Below are positions 45,080 to 53,333 of a stretch of 64,000 nucleotides of DNA, one piece after another. Source of the stretch: Bradyrhizobium sp. CCBAU 53340 (lineage in GTDB: Bacteria > Pseudomonadota > Alphaproteobacteria > Rhizobiales > Xanthobacteraceae); assembly GCF_015291645.1 (NCBI RefSeq), contig NZ_CP030055.1, positions 5,890,001 through 5,954,000 on the forward strand, given 5' to 3'. Numbering within the stretch: position 1 is the stretch's first letter; each line of letters begins with the position of its first letter. The notes under the pieces are model-generated. The model was not told where the DNA came from, searched no databases, and was given only the letters and a program-made list of their open reading frames with translations. The position numbers and the translations under genes are program-made.

Positions 45080-46045
45080 ATGCAGCTTTACTCGCGTCGC
45101 GCCATACTGGGCGGGTTTTCGGCTCTGGCTCTTCCGCTCCCCGTTATTGCTGCCGACCAGCCGCTGAAGATCGTATTTCCGTTTCCGCCTGGCGGGTCGG
45201 GAGATTCGATCGCCCGGCTGTTTGCCGACCAACTCCAGACAAGGCTCGGCAAGGTGACCCTTGTGGAGAACCTTGCCGGCGCTGGCGGGCGCATCGGCGC
45301 TCGGGCGGTCAAGAATGCGGCACCGGGAGAGGAGGCGGTGCTGTTTGCTTCCGCTTCGCAATTCACACTCCAGCCGCATCTCTTCAGGAGCCTGGGATAT
45401 GATGCAGAGCGCGACTTTGTGCCACTCTCGCAGGTGATGACGGTCGATCTGGCTCTGGCGGTCAGCGGGAAGCTGCCCATCCATTCGGTGCACGAACTCA
45501 TCGACTGGATGAAGGCCAATCCCGAACAGGCCGTGTACGGCTCGCCGGGAGCAGGTACAGCACCTCATTTCATCTGCGACGAGTTTGGCCGGATCACAGG
45601 CCTGAACCTGCGCCACACGCCGTACAAAGGTACGCCTGCTGCCCTCCCGGATGTGCTGGCCGGCAGGGTCCCGATGTATATGGCGTTTCTTTCCGAACTC
45701 CTGGAGCAACATGGAGGCGGTGGCATACGCATCATCGCCACCACAGCCGCTGCGCGATCTTCCTTCCTGCCCCAAACCGCGACTCTCAAGGAGAGCGGGA
45801 TCGATATCGATGCGTCCGGATGGTTCGCATTCTATGCACCAGCCCATTCTTCCCCTCAGTTCGTTGAGCGCCTGGGAAAGGAGATCATTGCAATCGGGAG
45901 CGATCCCGAAATTCGCGCAAAGATTCATGCCATGGGGTGCGAGCCAACAGGAACGACATCGGACGAACTTAAGCATATTCAGCGCGCCGAGTTCGAACGC
46001 TGGGGACCGATCGTCAGGGCGTCAGGATTCCCGATCGAAGACTAG
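45080..46045 (+). CDS. Tripartite tricarboxylate transporter binding protein (TctC/Bug family)
   Basis: The 321-residue protein has a Tat-like signal (SRRAILGGFSALALPLPVIA) and a Bug-family periplasmic binding fold: PLKIVFPFPPGGSGDSIAR, and the later HTPYKGTPAALPDVLAGRV. It captures a small acid and would hand it to a TctAB membrane pair, which is not encoded here. The ATG at 45080 follows GGAGAA; an in-frame ATG 12 bases upstream is possible. It is controlled by the divergent LysR gene and is 8 bases before the methyltransferase gene. Confidence 0.9.
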   Translation: MQLYSRRAILGGFSALALPLPVIAADQPLKIVFPFPPGGSGDSIARLFADQLQTRLGKVTLVENLAGAGGRIGARAVKNAAPGEEAVLFASASQFTLQPHLFRSLGYDAERDFVPLSQVMTVDLALAVSGKLPIHSVHELIDWMKANPEQAVYGSPGAGTAPHFICDEFGRITGLNLRHTPYKGTPAALPDVLAGRVPMYMAFLSELLEQHGGGGIRIIATTAAARSSFLPQTATLKESGIDIDASGWFAFYAPAHSSPQFVERLGKEIIAIGSDPEIRAKIHAMGCEPTGTTSDELKHIQRAEFERWGPIVRASGFPIED

Positions 46046-46053
46046 GGCGGCAC

Positions 46054-47067
46054 ATGACCACCAATCCCCCCGAACAGTTGTTGGACCTTGTTCAATCGCA
46101 CCGCGTGACGGCTGTGATCTATGTCGCTGCCAAGCTGGGGCTGGCCGAATTGCTGCGCGATGGACCGCGAACGGTCGAAGAACTCGCGAGTCGAACCGAC
46201 GCGGACCGGGACGCACTGGCCCGTTTGCTCGTCGCTCTCTCGACCGTCGGCATTTGCTCTCGCGTCGGCGAAGGCCGCTACTTGCTAAACGAACTGGGGG
46301 CCGGGCTCGACGGTGCTGCTGAACGATCGTTCAAGAACTGGGTCATCTTTGAAGGCTCCATGCTGGTCAGGAGGTGGGATGGTCTTCTGGATTCGATCAT
46401 GTCGGGGAAGACGGCTGCCCAACTCCAGGACGTCGACGACAATTTCGATCTGATGGCGCGCATGCCGGAGCATGTGCGGATATTCAATGAAGCGATGACA
46501 GACCTGACACGGCTGGTCACGCACGATGTGCTGCAGGCCTACGACTTTGGCACGATCTCCCACTTGATGGATGTCGGAGGCGGCTCCGGGGAACTCATGG
46601 GCGCCGTGGCGAGAGAATATTCGAATATCAAAGGAACGGTTTTCGATCTGCCGAGGTGCGCCGACGCCGCCAACCAGCACTTCGGGCACCTCGGAATCTC
46701 CGACCGCATCGAGTTTGTTGCAGGCGATTTCTTTCACGCGGTGCCTGCAGTGGCCGATGCGATCATCTTGAAAAGCATTATTCACGACTGGGATGATGAG
46801 CGCAGCCGCATCATTTTGGGAAACTGCCGCAAAGCGCTTCCCCAAAAAGGCAGACTGCTGTTAGTCGAACGCGCGATGCCGGAATTGCCCGGTACCGATG
46901 ACGCGGGCAGGTCGTGCGCGATGAGCGATTTAAACATGCTGCGCGGTCCAGGTGGACGGGAACGGACCGAAAGGGAATATTATCGGCTCCTGACCGAGAG
47001 TGGCTTCCGTCCCATCGCGGTTCTCCGCGCCGGCCGCTTTAATCTGACCGAGTCGCGACTTTGTTGA
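46054..47067 (+). CDS. SAM-dependent O-methyltransferase
   Basis: The 337-residue protein has an N-terminal winged-helix dimerisation domain (residues 1-90) and a class I methyltransferase domain with SAM motif MDVGGGSGELM (around residue 170). HDWDDERS carries the catalytic His/Asp of plant-type small-molecule O-methyltransferases. It probably methylates a hydroxylated aromatic. Following a Bug-family binding protein under a LysR regulator, it may be part of a small uptake-and-modification module. Confidence 0.88.
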   Translation: MTTNPPEQLLDLVQSHRVTAVIYVAAKLGLAELLRDGPRTVEELASRTDADRDALARLLVALSTVGICSRVGEGRYLLNELGAGLDGAAERSFKNWVIFEGSMLVRRWDGLLDSIMSGKTAAQLQDVDDNFDLMARMPEHVRIFNEAMTDLTRLVTHDVLQAYDFGTISHLMDVGGGSGELMGAVAREYSNIKGTVFDLPRCADAANQHFGHLGISDRIEFVAGDFFHAVPAVADAIILKSIIHDWDDERSRIILGNCRKALPQKGRLLLVERAMPELPGTDDAGRSCAMSDLNMLRGPGGRERTEREYYRLLTESGFRPIAVLRAGRFNLTESRLC

Positions 47068-47154
47068 GACTTGGAACCCGGCGCCGGCTATGTGGCGATG
47101 CGCCAGAGGCGGACAAGCACGCCGCAAGGATTAGGGGCGTGCTATTCGATGACA

Positions 47155-47421
47155 TCATCCCGGTGCCAGCATCGGCGGCACGCCACCCGGCACCGCCCTG
47201 ACGCCCGGCACTCGATAAGCGGCCATGCGGTCGTGGAGCGTTTGACACTCATGAGGGTCGTCCTTCTCCACGACCCTCGTCTTGAGGCACGCGGCGACAT
47301 CATCGATACGACGTTGGATTTCTGGCGAGGGCATCGTCTGAGCCACAATCTCTTCTGGTTGAAAGCATAGTCCGGCGACGCATAGCAATGCGGCCAACAG
47401 GCGTAATCGCGACACAATCAT
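47155..47421 (-). CDS. Small exported protein, possible truncated serine-hydrolase remnant
   Basis: The 88-residue frame starts behind GAGGG with a clean signal peptide (RLRLLAALLCVAGLCFQPEE). The mature part (LHDRMAAYRVPGV) resembles the segment that opens class C beta-lactamase-type serine hydrolases, but the SxxK catalytic region is missing and the frame stops soon after. Neighbouring frames hold no continuation, so the gene may be a 3'-truncated remnant or an unrelated small secreted protein. Confidence 0.45.
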   Translation of the reverse strand: MIVSRLRLLAALLCVAGLCFQPEEIVAQTMPSPEIQRRIDDVAACLKTRVVEKDDPHECQTLHDRMAAYRVPGVRAVPGGVPPMLAPG

Positions 47422-47630
47422 CGGTTGCCCTCGTTTATGGCAATCGACCTTAGCTTAGTCGACCGCGTAAGCGGGAAGATTCTGCAATTGGCCCATCTGC
47501 GAAGTTGCGCCTCGGCGGCCGGAAGTCCGCTCGTTGAGCCAGAGCGGACCAGAATTGCTCAACCTGAGTTCTTCGCTGTTTGCCCCGAAGCGGACCTTGG
47601 TCAGCCTGTCCGCGTCTCCGCTGCCATAAC

Positions 47631-48179
47631 TCAGGAGGGCCGTCCGGATTGCTTAATGCGCATCTCAGTCGCCCACTCCGTCAGGCACTGCTCGGCATAC
47701 CGCAGGCCTTTATTGACCCGCTCCAAGCGGTCCCGTCCGGCATCGCTTTCGGGGCCTAGCGCAAGGGCTTCAACGATGTACTGCCCGGCCGTCAGGACAC
47801 CCTTGCTTACCTCGTCAAGAGCAAGGATGCAGTCACGTTGGCGAGCTTGAGCTTCTTCGGTCGCGGGCTTCACTTTCTTTGCGATGGCCTGTTGAGCCGC
47901 TGTTCGAAGAGTTAATCGGCCATGCAGGCTGCACAACTGTCGCACGTGTTCTGGCGCACTGTGCAGGTCGAAGCGGTTAAATAGTTCCAATATCTGGGCA
48001 TTCCAGGAGACGAGCTCAGCGAGCGCCTTCGCCACAGCGCGGGCACCGGTCTCGGTTAGCGTGTAGACGCTTGTTACGTCCGGTATCGACAGCGTGTCTG
48101 CCGTGATCCGCTGTGTCCAACCTGCATGCTCCATCTGCGACCACAACGCATCGTTGGCGCTGCCCACTCCCGTTACCAT
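47631..48179 (-). CDS. Hypothetical protein
   Basis: The 182-residue soluble protein has no signal peptide. It is likely helical (LVSWNAQILELFNRFDLHSA; QRDCILALDEVSKGVLTAGQ) with no recognised motif. GGAAG precedes the ATG at 48179. Its surroundings are an accessory-looking stretch of unrelated small genes. No function can be inferred. Confidence 0.55.
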   Translation of the reverse strand: MVTGVGSANDALWSQMEHAGWTQRITADTLSIPDVTSVYTLTETGARAVAKALAELVSWNAQILELFNRFDLHSAPEHVRQLCSLHGRLTLRTAAQQAIAKKVKPATEEAQARQRDCILALDEVSKGVLTAGQYIVEALALGPESDAGRDRLERVNKGLRYAEQCLTEWATEMRIKQSGRPS

Positions 48180-48317
48180 CGTGCTTCCGGGACGAGCCGC
48201 AGCGCCTTCATTGACGGACAAATCACCGGCCGAAAGGGTCGCCAGCCAGAGGCGAAGCTGAAGGCTGTCGAAGCCTGCTGAGTTGGGAGAGTTGCTCAGG
48301 TGGGGCCTATTGGTTGC

Positions 48318-48596
48318 CTATACGGGGTAGCGCCATTTCAACGCGCGCCGCAGGAAAAGCAAAGCCACGATGATCATAAGGGCGGCGAACCAAAGGAAAG
48401 CTGGAACTGGCGATTGATTGTGAATGTGGGCGATGTACAGCACCAGCGCTAGAAGGATGGCAACCAGCGCGTTCGACACCCAGTACAACGGTGAACGCAA
48501 AATTCCTGTTGCTGCGAGTTCAGCAGTACGTTCGTGCGCTCGTGCTACGCGCCACCAACAATAGCCGAAGAACGCAAGGGCAATGATCCAGTCCAT
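48318..48596 (-). CDS. Small membrane protein, unknown
   Basis: The 92-residue protein has an N-terminal hydrophobic segment (residues 2-17) and two more (about 43-60 and 66-82), with a positively charged C-terminus (LRRALKWRYPV). No known family was recognised. GGGG precedes the ATG. Confidence 0.6.
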   Translation of the reverse strand: MDWIIALAFFGYCWWRVARAHERTAELAATGILRSPLYWVSNALVAILLALVLYIAHIHNQSPVPAFLWFAALMIIVALLFLRRALKWRYPV

Positions 48597-48720
48597 CCCC
48601 AGCCTGTTCCCATATAATTTTGTAAATAGTCTTGTTCAAACGGCTCAAATTAGCTGCATCAGACCATCTTGCGGCCGAACGCCAGACTTCGCCTATTGGC
48701 CCTCCTCTCCGACAAATTCC

Positions 48721-48888
48721 GCCTTCGCGCCGCTCTTTGAGGACAAGCGGACATCGATTCACGCGGTTAATTCATGAGTACGCGGCCTCGTCAGATGCGT
48801 TGTCTCTCCCGAGAGCCCTGCCATGGGCACGGCATGATGACGCCCTGAATTGGTCGCCATTTGCGAGCTGCTCGGGAGGAACGATCGG
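48721..48888. repeat. Direct repeat copy A (168 bp)
   Basis: About 85 percent similar by eye to 50728-50896, same orientation. The shared core includes TTGTCTCTCCCGAGAG and CTGCCATGGGCACGGCAT, and the start is gccttcgcgccgctctt. It lies between the membrane-protein gene and the DUF4274 gene stop. Confidence 0.75.
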
Positions 48889-48890
48889 GC

Positions 48891-49940
48891 CTAGTTGACG
48901 GTCGCCAACATGGCGCGGCATTCCCCGAACTTGTCGTCCTTGCTGTCCTTCAGGTCGCGGCCTGGAATCTTCTGTCCGGCCTTGAGCGGAAAGAAACTCT
49001 CGGCCAAGGCCCTGTCGTCCGGTGTCTGCAATGCCCGATTGATGTAGGACATATGCTCCTCGCCATCGAAGGCGATTTCGGATCGCTGGTAAAATCCCCG
49101 CGCAAGTCGTTGACGAAGCTCCGCCAGAAAATCGAACATCTCGAGGTTGCGGGGCGGGACGGATGAACGATCCTTGGCCCATCGGAAATAATAGATCGGG
49201 TCCGCCAGGAAGAAGATTTCAAGCGTGGTCGCAATATCGCATTTCTCTTGCCGGATGATCCATAGCAGCGGCGCGTGGCTGTAATCCCAATTCCAGCTCG
49301 TCGCCACGATATGCCAGACATCGGGATCGGACGTTGTCATGAGCCAACGGGCAAACCTGACAAATTTCTGGGGCGGGTCATCGGTCCAGGGCGAACAATG
49401 CTCGGCCCAGCTCAGCAGCATCTCATCGGCGTTCTCGACGGATTTCCAGATGTTGGCGAGTTCGCGCTTGCGATCCGTTCCGGCCCTTCGTTCGGCCTCT
49501 TGCCGTTGCCGCCGCGCCCACGCCTCGTCGAGGTCAACGCGATACAGGCTGAATGAATACACCTCCCCATTCTTTATGGAGATGTCGATTCTCACATTCA
49601 ACGCGGCTGGTTTGACCTGATACCTGATAAACCCGTGCTCGTCGGGCTTGCCTGTCTGGCCGTCCGCCAAACGCAGATCAGGCAGTGCCTTCCGCAGGGC
49701 GTCGACCGTCATGCCGATCTGTACGCCGCACACCGCCACGTCACGGGGGAACATGGCCGAATACAAGATGGAATCGATGACCCCATCTGCATGTGAAAAA
49801 TTGACCGACACGCCGGTGGTTCTTTGAAAGCCGCTGAACATATCCAGCGCCCGCTTCTTTTCCTCCGGCCCAAGCAGCGCTTCAATCTCGGCAGGGATCA
49901 TCAGAGGACGGAGTTGCGACAATTGCTGAGCGAGGGACAT
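48891..49940 (-). CDS. DUF4274-containing hypothetical protein
   Basis: The 349-residue protein carries a DUF4274-like segment near residues 205-250 (DPDVWHIVATSWNWDYSHAP, then CDIATTLEIFFLADP). Such domains occur in bacterial proteins of unknown function, sometimes near toxin-immunity clusters. The N-terminal part (FSHADGVIDSILYS) is unassigned. The ATG at 49940 was chosen over a frame to 50117 because GAGG lies upstream and the extension is not conserved-looking. The stop is directly beside repeat copy A. Confidence 0.65.
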   Translation of the reverse strand: MSLAQQLSQLRPLMIPAEIEALLGPEEKKRALDMFSGFQRTTGVSVNFSHADGVIDSILYSAMFPRDVAVCGVQIGMTVDALRKALPDLRLADGQTGKPDEHGFIRYQVKPAALNVRIDISIKNGEVYSFSLYRVDLDEAWARRQRQEAERRAGTDRKRELANIWKSVENADEMLLSWAEHCSPWTDDPPQKFVRFARWLMTTSDPDVWHIVATSWNWDYSHAPLLWIIRQEKCDIATTLEIFFLADPIYYFRWAKDRSSVPPRNLEMFDFLAELRQRLARGFYQRSEIAFDGEEHMSYINRALQTPDDRALAESFFPLKAGQKIPGRDLKDSKDDKFGECRAMLATVN

Positions 49941-50141
49941 CGGCCAGGCCTCGTAATGGACGGAAATATACGGCGATTTCTTGGGCCAAAATAATGGTTG
50001 AAGCGTTACGCCAATTCGTAACATTAGCCGCGGCGCTCGAATAGCTGAACCCGCGAAGGCTAACCCTTTGCTAACGCGCTTCAGTTCGCCAATGCCGCGT
50101 GGCGTTTTGCCGTTCATGCCCCAAAGGCGACATCAGCCGCT

Positions 50142-50633
50142 TCAAGCCGGGGAGCCCGATATTCCAAAACATTTGGAAAGACAGTACCGCTGAAAGAATG
50201 CCATTGGCGGAGCAACGAGGGCATAGGGAATGGCGAGAAGCACCAGCCCGAAGGCGAACCAGATCACGAAGCCCAGCGGCGACAAGATGAGGAACAAGGG
50301 GTTGATCCTCCAGACAGGGAGGACGATCAATGAAACAACACAGAAGACGATCATGATCTGCGCAATGATCGCGCTAACGATACCAAATGTCACGCCGACA
50401 AGCATCAGCGTTTGGCGGAACGAGTAATCTTGTTGACGAAAGATGATCACGTACCAGCAGGCAGGATACACAATCAGGCCCGGACTCGCGAAGAAGACCA
50501 TTTTTGCGAGCGTAGAATTCGGGTTCTTGTCGCCTAAGCCCACAAACAGCAAAAGAAACATTCCAACGAGCGTCAATGCTGCAACAGCAATGGCGCTGAC
50601 TATGCCTGTCCAGAGAAATCGGGCCGACCGCAT
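50142..50633 (-). CDS. Small integral membrane protein, unknown
   Basis: The ~163-residue protein has four hydrophobic segments (WTGIVSAIAVAALTLVG, SPGLIVYPACWYVII, a long TLMLVGVTFGIVSAII stretch, and SPLGFVIWFAFGLVLLAI). No family was recognised. A GTG 12 bases upstream is also in frame; no strong ribosome-binding site favours either. It lies just upstream of the DUF4274 gene on the same strand, and both are enclosed by the two direct repeats. Confidence 0.6.
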   Translation of the reverse strand: MRSARFLWTGIVSAIAVAALTLVGMFLLLFVGLGDKNPNSTLAKMVFFASPGLIVYPACWYVIIFRQQDYSFRQTLMLVGVTFGIVSAIIAQIMIVFCVVSLIVLPVWRINPLFLILSPLGFVIWFAFGLVLLAIPYALVAPPMAFFQRYCLSKCFGISGSPA

Positions 50634-50727
50634 GACCTGGTACACTCTGCCAGATACTTAAATGCATCCTATAAGAGCAGTTTAAAGTTGTCTGTTTCCG
50701 GCCCTGCTCGGAAGTCCGACAATGCCC

Positions 50728-50896
50728 GCTTTCGCGCCGCTCTTGGGGGACCAGCGGACATCGCTTCACGTGGTCAATTGATGAGCACGCAGCCTCGTCA
50801 GAAGCGTTGTCTCTCCCGAGAGTCCTGCCATGGGCACGGCATCATGATGTCGTGAATTCGTCGCGATTTGCGACCCGCTCGGGAGGAACGACCGCC
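50728..50896. repeat. Direct repeat copy B (169 bp)
   Basis: This is the partner of 48721-48888, about 2.0 kb away in the same orientation. Copy B forms most of the upstream region of the CBS-domain gene (start 50937). The core TTGTCTCTCCCGAGAG is a self-complementary hairpin candidate. Differences are scattered substitutions, which suggests an old duplication. Confidence 0.75.
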
Positions 50897-50936
50897 GGCG
50901 ATTTGTGTTGGCGGGTATCCGCGATGGAGATTCACA

Positions 50937-51353
50937 ATGAGAGTTGGCGACGCAATGACGCCCGACGTGCAGCTTTGCACCCCACAGGACAGCATCCGCG
51001 ATGCAGCCGAGGCGATGGCGACGCTCAAAGTGGGCCTGTTGCCCGTGGCTGAAAATGACCGCTTGGTCGGAATGATCTCGGATCGCGATATCGCCACGCG
51101 AGGCGTTGCGATGGGCCTGGGGCCGAACGCGCCGGTCCGGAACGTCATGACCGCAGACGTCAAATATTGCTTCGAAGACCAGGAGATCAATGAGGTCACG
51201 AGCAACATGGCGGATATCCAGGTGCGGCGGCTCCCCGTGCTCAACAGGGACAAGCGGCTGGTCGGCATCATCGCACTCGGCGACATTGCCGTGTGCGGGC
51301 CGGGCGACGGCGCCGGGAAGGCGCTGCATGGGATTTCGCTGGCTGGCACATAG
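50937..51353 (+). CDS. CBS-domain pair protein
   Basis: The 138-residue protein consists of two CBS motifs (about residues 8-60 and 72-122: DAMTPDVQLCTPQDSIRDAA, ISDRDIATRG; VMTADVKYCFEDQEI). Stand-alone CBS pairs bind adenosine nucleotides and regulate partner proteins. GGAG precedes the ATG. Its promoter region contains repeat copy B. Confidence 0.9.
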   Translation: MRVGDAMTPDVQLCTPQDSIRDAAEAMATLKVGLLPVAENDRLVGMISDRDIATRGVAMGLGPNAPVRNVMTADVKYCFEDQEINEVTSNMADIQVRRLPVLNRDKRLVGIIALGDIAVCGPGDGAGKALHGISLAGT

Positions 51354-51501
51354 CACGCGCGGTCACGCGGCAGGCGTGCCCGCTGCGAGTTCCGTGACGT
51401 CTCAATGACGTGCAGTTCCCTGCCCCCGGATTGAATTGCTCGCAACAGCGGGGAACTTCCCGCGCCTGCACCACTTTGGTTGGGCAACGGAAGAGCTTGC
51501 C

Positions 51502-53007
51502 ATGAACGCAGAGACGGAACTGAAATTCCGGATTCCGCCGCGACAGATGGCGTCGGTCTTGTGCAATCATCGCCCGCGCGGCGCCACGTCCCGGCAGACG
51601 CTGGTGTCGACGTATTTCGACACGCGCAAACACAAGCTCGGACGACATGCCCTGACGCTTCGGGTCCGCGAGGTCGAAGGTCATTTTGTGCAGACCGTGA
51701 AGGCGGACGGCTCCGGAAGCATGACGCGTGGCGAATGGGAGAGCGACGTTGCCGGCGCGAGGCCCGATCTCGGCAAGGCGAGCAATTCCCCGCTTCACCG
51801 CTTCACCGCCAAGAAGCTTGCGCGCAAGCTGAAGCCGATGTTCCGGACCGAAGTTCGTCGGACCGCTCAGGCCAGACGGGTTCGAAACAGCCGGATCGAG
51901 CTCGCAATCGATCACGGTCGGATTGCATGTGGACGCCGGTCGCGGCCCGTTTCCGAGCTGGAGCTGGAATTGAAATCCGGGCGCATCGCAGATCTGTTCC
52001 GGCTGGCGCGGAGACTCGAACGCAGCACGCACGCCGAGCTCGACCTTCGTTCTAAATCCGAGCGAGGCTTCGAGCTGGTCGCGGGAAGCGGCGGCGGCGC
52101 GCATCATGCCGAGCCGATCGCGCTGAAGCATGCCCTGTCTCCGCGCGATGCATTTGCCGTCATCGCGCGTTCGGCGCTGCGGCAGATCACGGCGAACGCC
52201 GATGCCGTGCGCGCCAAGGAGCCCGAGGGAATACACCAGATGCGCGTCGGCTTGCGGCGGCTGCGCGCTGCCATCTCCCTGTTCAGGGAGCTGCTGCCGC
52301 GCGCGAGCACCGCGCGGATCAAAGCCGAGCTCAAATGGCTCACGAACGAGCTGGCGCCGGCGCGCGAGCTCGACGTGTATCTGACGCAGAGCATCGCGCC
52401 GGCTGCCGATCAGGGCGTTCCGAAACGCGGCGTCCGCGCCATCCGCAGCAGGTTCGAAACGCAGAAAGAGGAGGCTTTCGCCCGCGCTCGTGACGCCGTC
52501 GGATCGGCCCGCTACCGCCGCATGCTGATCGACGTCATGGAGTGGATCGAAAGTGGACGTGCTCGCGCAGGCGATGACCGATCGATCGCCTCCTATGCCG
52601 CCGAGGTGCTCGACCGGCGGATCGGGAAGGTGCGCAAGCAGGGCAAGCAATTGGGCGAGCTCGACCCGCGGCAGCGGCACAAGCTGCGTATCCGGATCAA
52701 GAAGATCCGCTATGCGGTCGATTTCTTCGAGAGCCTCTATCGCGATCGTGACCAGAGCACGCTGGCCTCCCTGTCGGATCGGCTGAAGCGAATCCAATCC
52801 GCGCTGGGATCGCTCAACGACTTCATGGCACATCGCACGTTGGCGACGGAGGCAGCCCTGTCAGCGCCGCCGGCAAACCGGCGCGCGCAGGCCTTTGTGT
52901 CGGGCTTCATCGTCGGCCGGGAACGCAAGGCGGCTCACGGCCTGATGCAGGACGCCGAAAAGGAGCTGCATCGGCTGCATCGGCTTAACATCGCGCCCGG
53001 CAAATGA
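51502..53007 (+). CDS. CYTH-CHAD domain protein
   Basis: The 501-residue protein has an N-terminal CYTH domain with the metal-binding ETELKFRI and further charged strands (about residues 1-200), then a helical CHAD domain (about 215-490; EGIHQMRVGLRRLRAAISLF). CYTH domains cleave triphosphates and CHAD domains bind polyphosphate through conserved His residues. It likely handles polyphosphate or inorganic triphosphate. GGAAGAG precedes the ATG at 51502. It is upstream of the mini-avidin gene by 26 bases. Confidence 0.92.
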   Translation: MNAETELKFRIPPRQMASVLCNHRPRGATSRQTLVSTYFDTRKHKLGRHALTLRVREVEGHFVQTVKADGSGSMTRGEWESDVAGARPDLGKASNSPLHRFTAKKLARKLKPMFRTEVRRTAQARRVRNSRIELAIDHGRIACGRRSRPVSELELELKSGRIADLFRLARRLERSTHAELDLRSKSERGFELVAGSGGGAHHAEPIALKHALSPRDAFAVIARSALRQITANADAVRAKEPEGIHQMRVGLRRLRAAISLFRELLPRASTARIKAELKWLTNELAPARELDVYLTQSIAPAADQGVPKRGVRAIRSRFETQKEEAFARARDAVGSARYRRMLIDVMEWIESGRARAGDDRSIASYAAEVLDRRIGKVRKQGKQLGELDPRQRHKLRIRIKKIRYAVDFFESLYRDRDQSTLASLSDRLKRIQSALGSLNDFMAHRTLATEAALSAPPANRRAQAFVSGFIVGRERKAAHGLMQDAEKELHRLHRLNIAPGK

Positions 53008-53033
53008 ACTTCAAATGACCTTGGAGAACCGGC

Positions 53034-53246
53034 ATGGCATGGCTTGGCACCTCATGGGTTGGTACTTGGCGAAATCAGTTCGGCTCGATCTTGCGGATCG
53101 TCAGCGACGCGGAGGGCCGCATCGAAGGTAATTTCGAGACCGCGCTCGAGGACAGCGGCGCCCGCGAAGGCGATCCCGCCAAGCTCAAGCCGTTGAACTG
53201 GTGGCGGGCCGTGAGCACCAACGTCGACACCTTCGAGCGGACCTGA
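53034..53246 (+). CDS. Mini avidin-family protein with internal deletion
   Basis: This 70-residue protein begins WVGTWRNQFGSILRIVSDAE, matching the first strands of avidin/streptavidin, where Asn14 and Ser18 sit at the positions of two biotin-contacting residues. EGNFETALEDSG follows as strand 3. Next come GDPAKLKPLNWW and VSTNVDTFERT, which match the last strand of bacterial avidins. The central ~55-60 residues, including the biotin-lid and Trp residues, are missing in frame. No signal peptide is present. GGAGA precedes the ATG. Whether it binds biotin is doubtful. Confidence 0.65.
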   Translation: MAWLGTSWVGTWRNQFGSILRIVSDAEGRIEGNFETALEDSGAREGDPAKLKPLNWWRAVSTNVDTFERT

Positions 53247-53333
53247 CGCCCCTCGCTTCGCGCCCGGATGATCTTTCGCGCGGATGGTCTGAAGCGCGAT
53301 GCGATCGGGATGAATTGCCGTCGCGCTTCAGGT

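Noticed and set aside
47425-47850. Plus-strand open frame overlapping a minus-strand hypothetical gene
   Set aside because: It has no ribosome-binding site of quality and a composition rich in Arg and Ser; the opposite strand has a better start and a more plausible protein.
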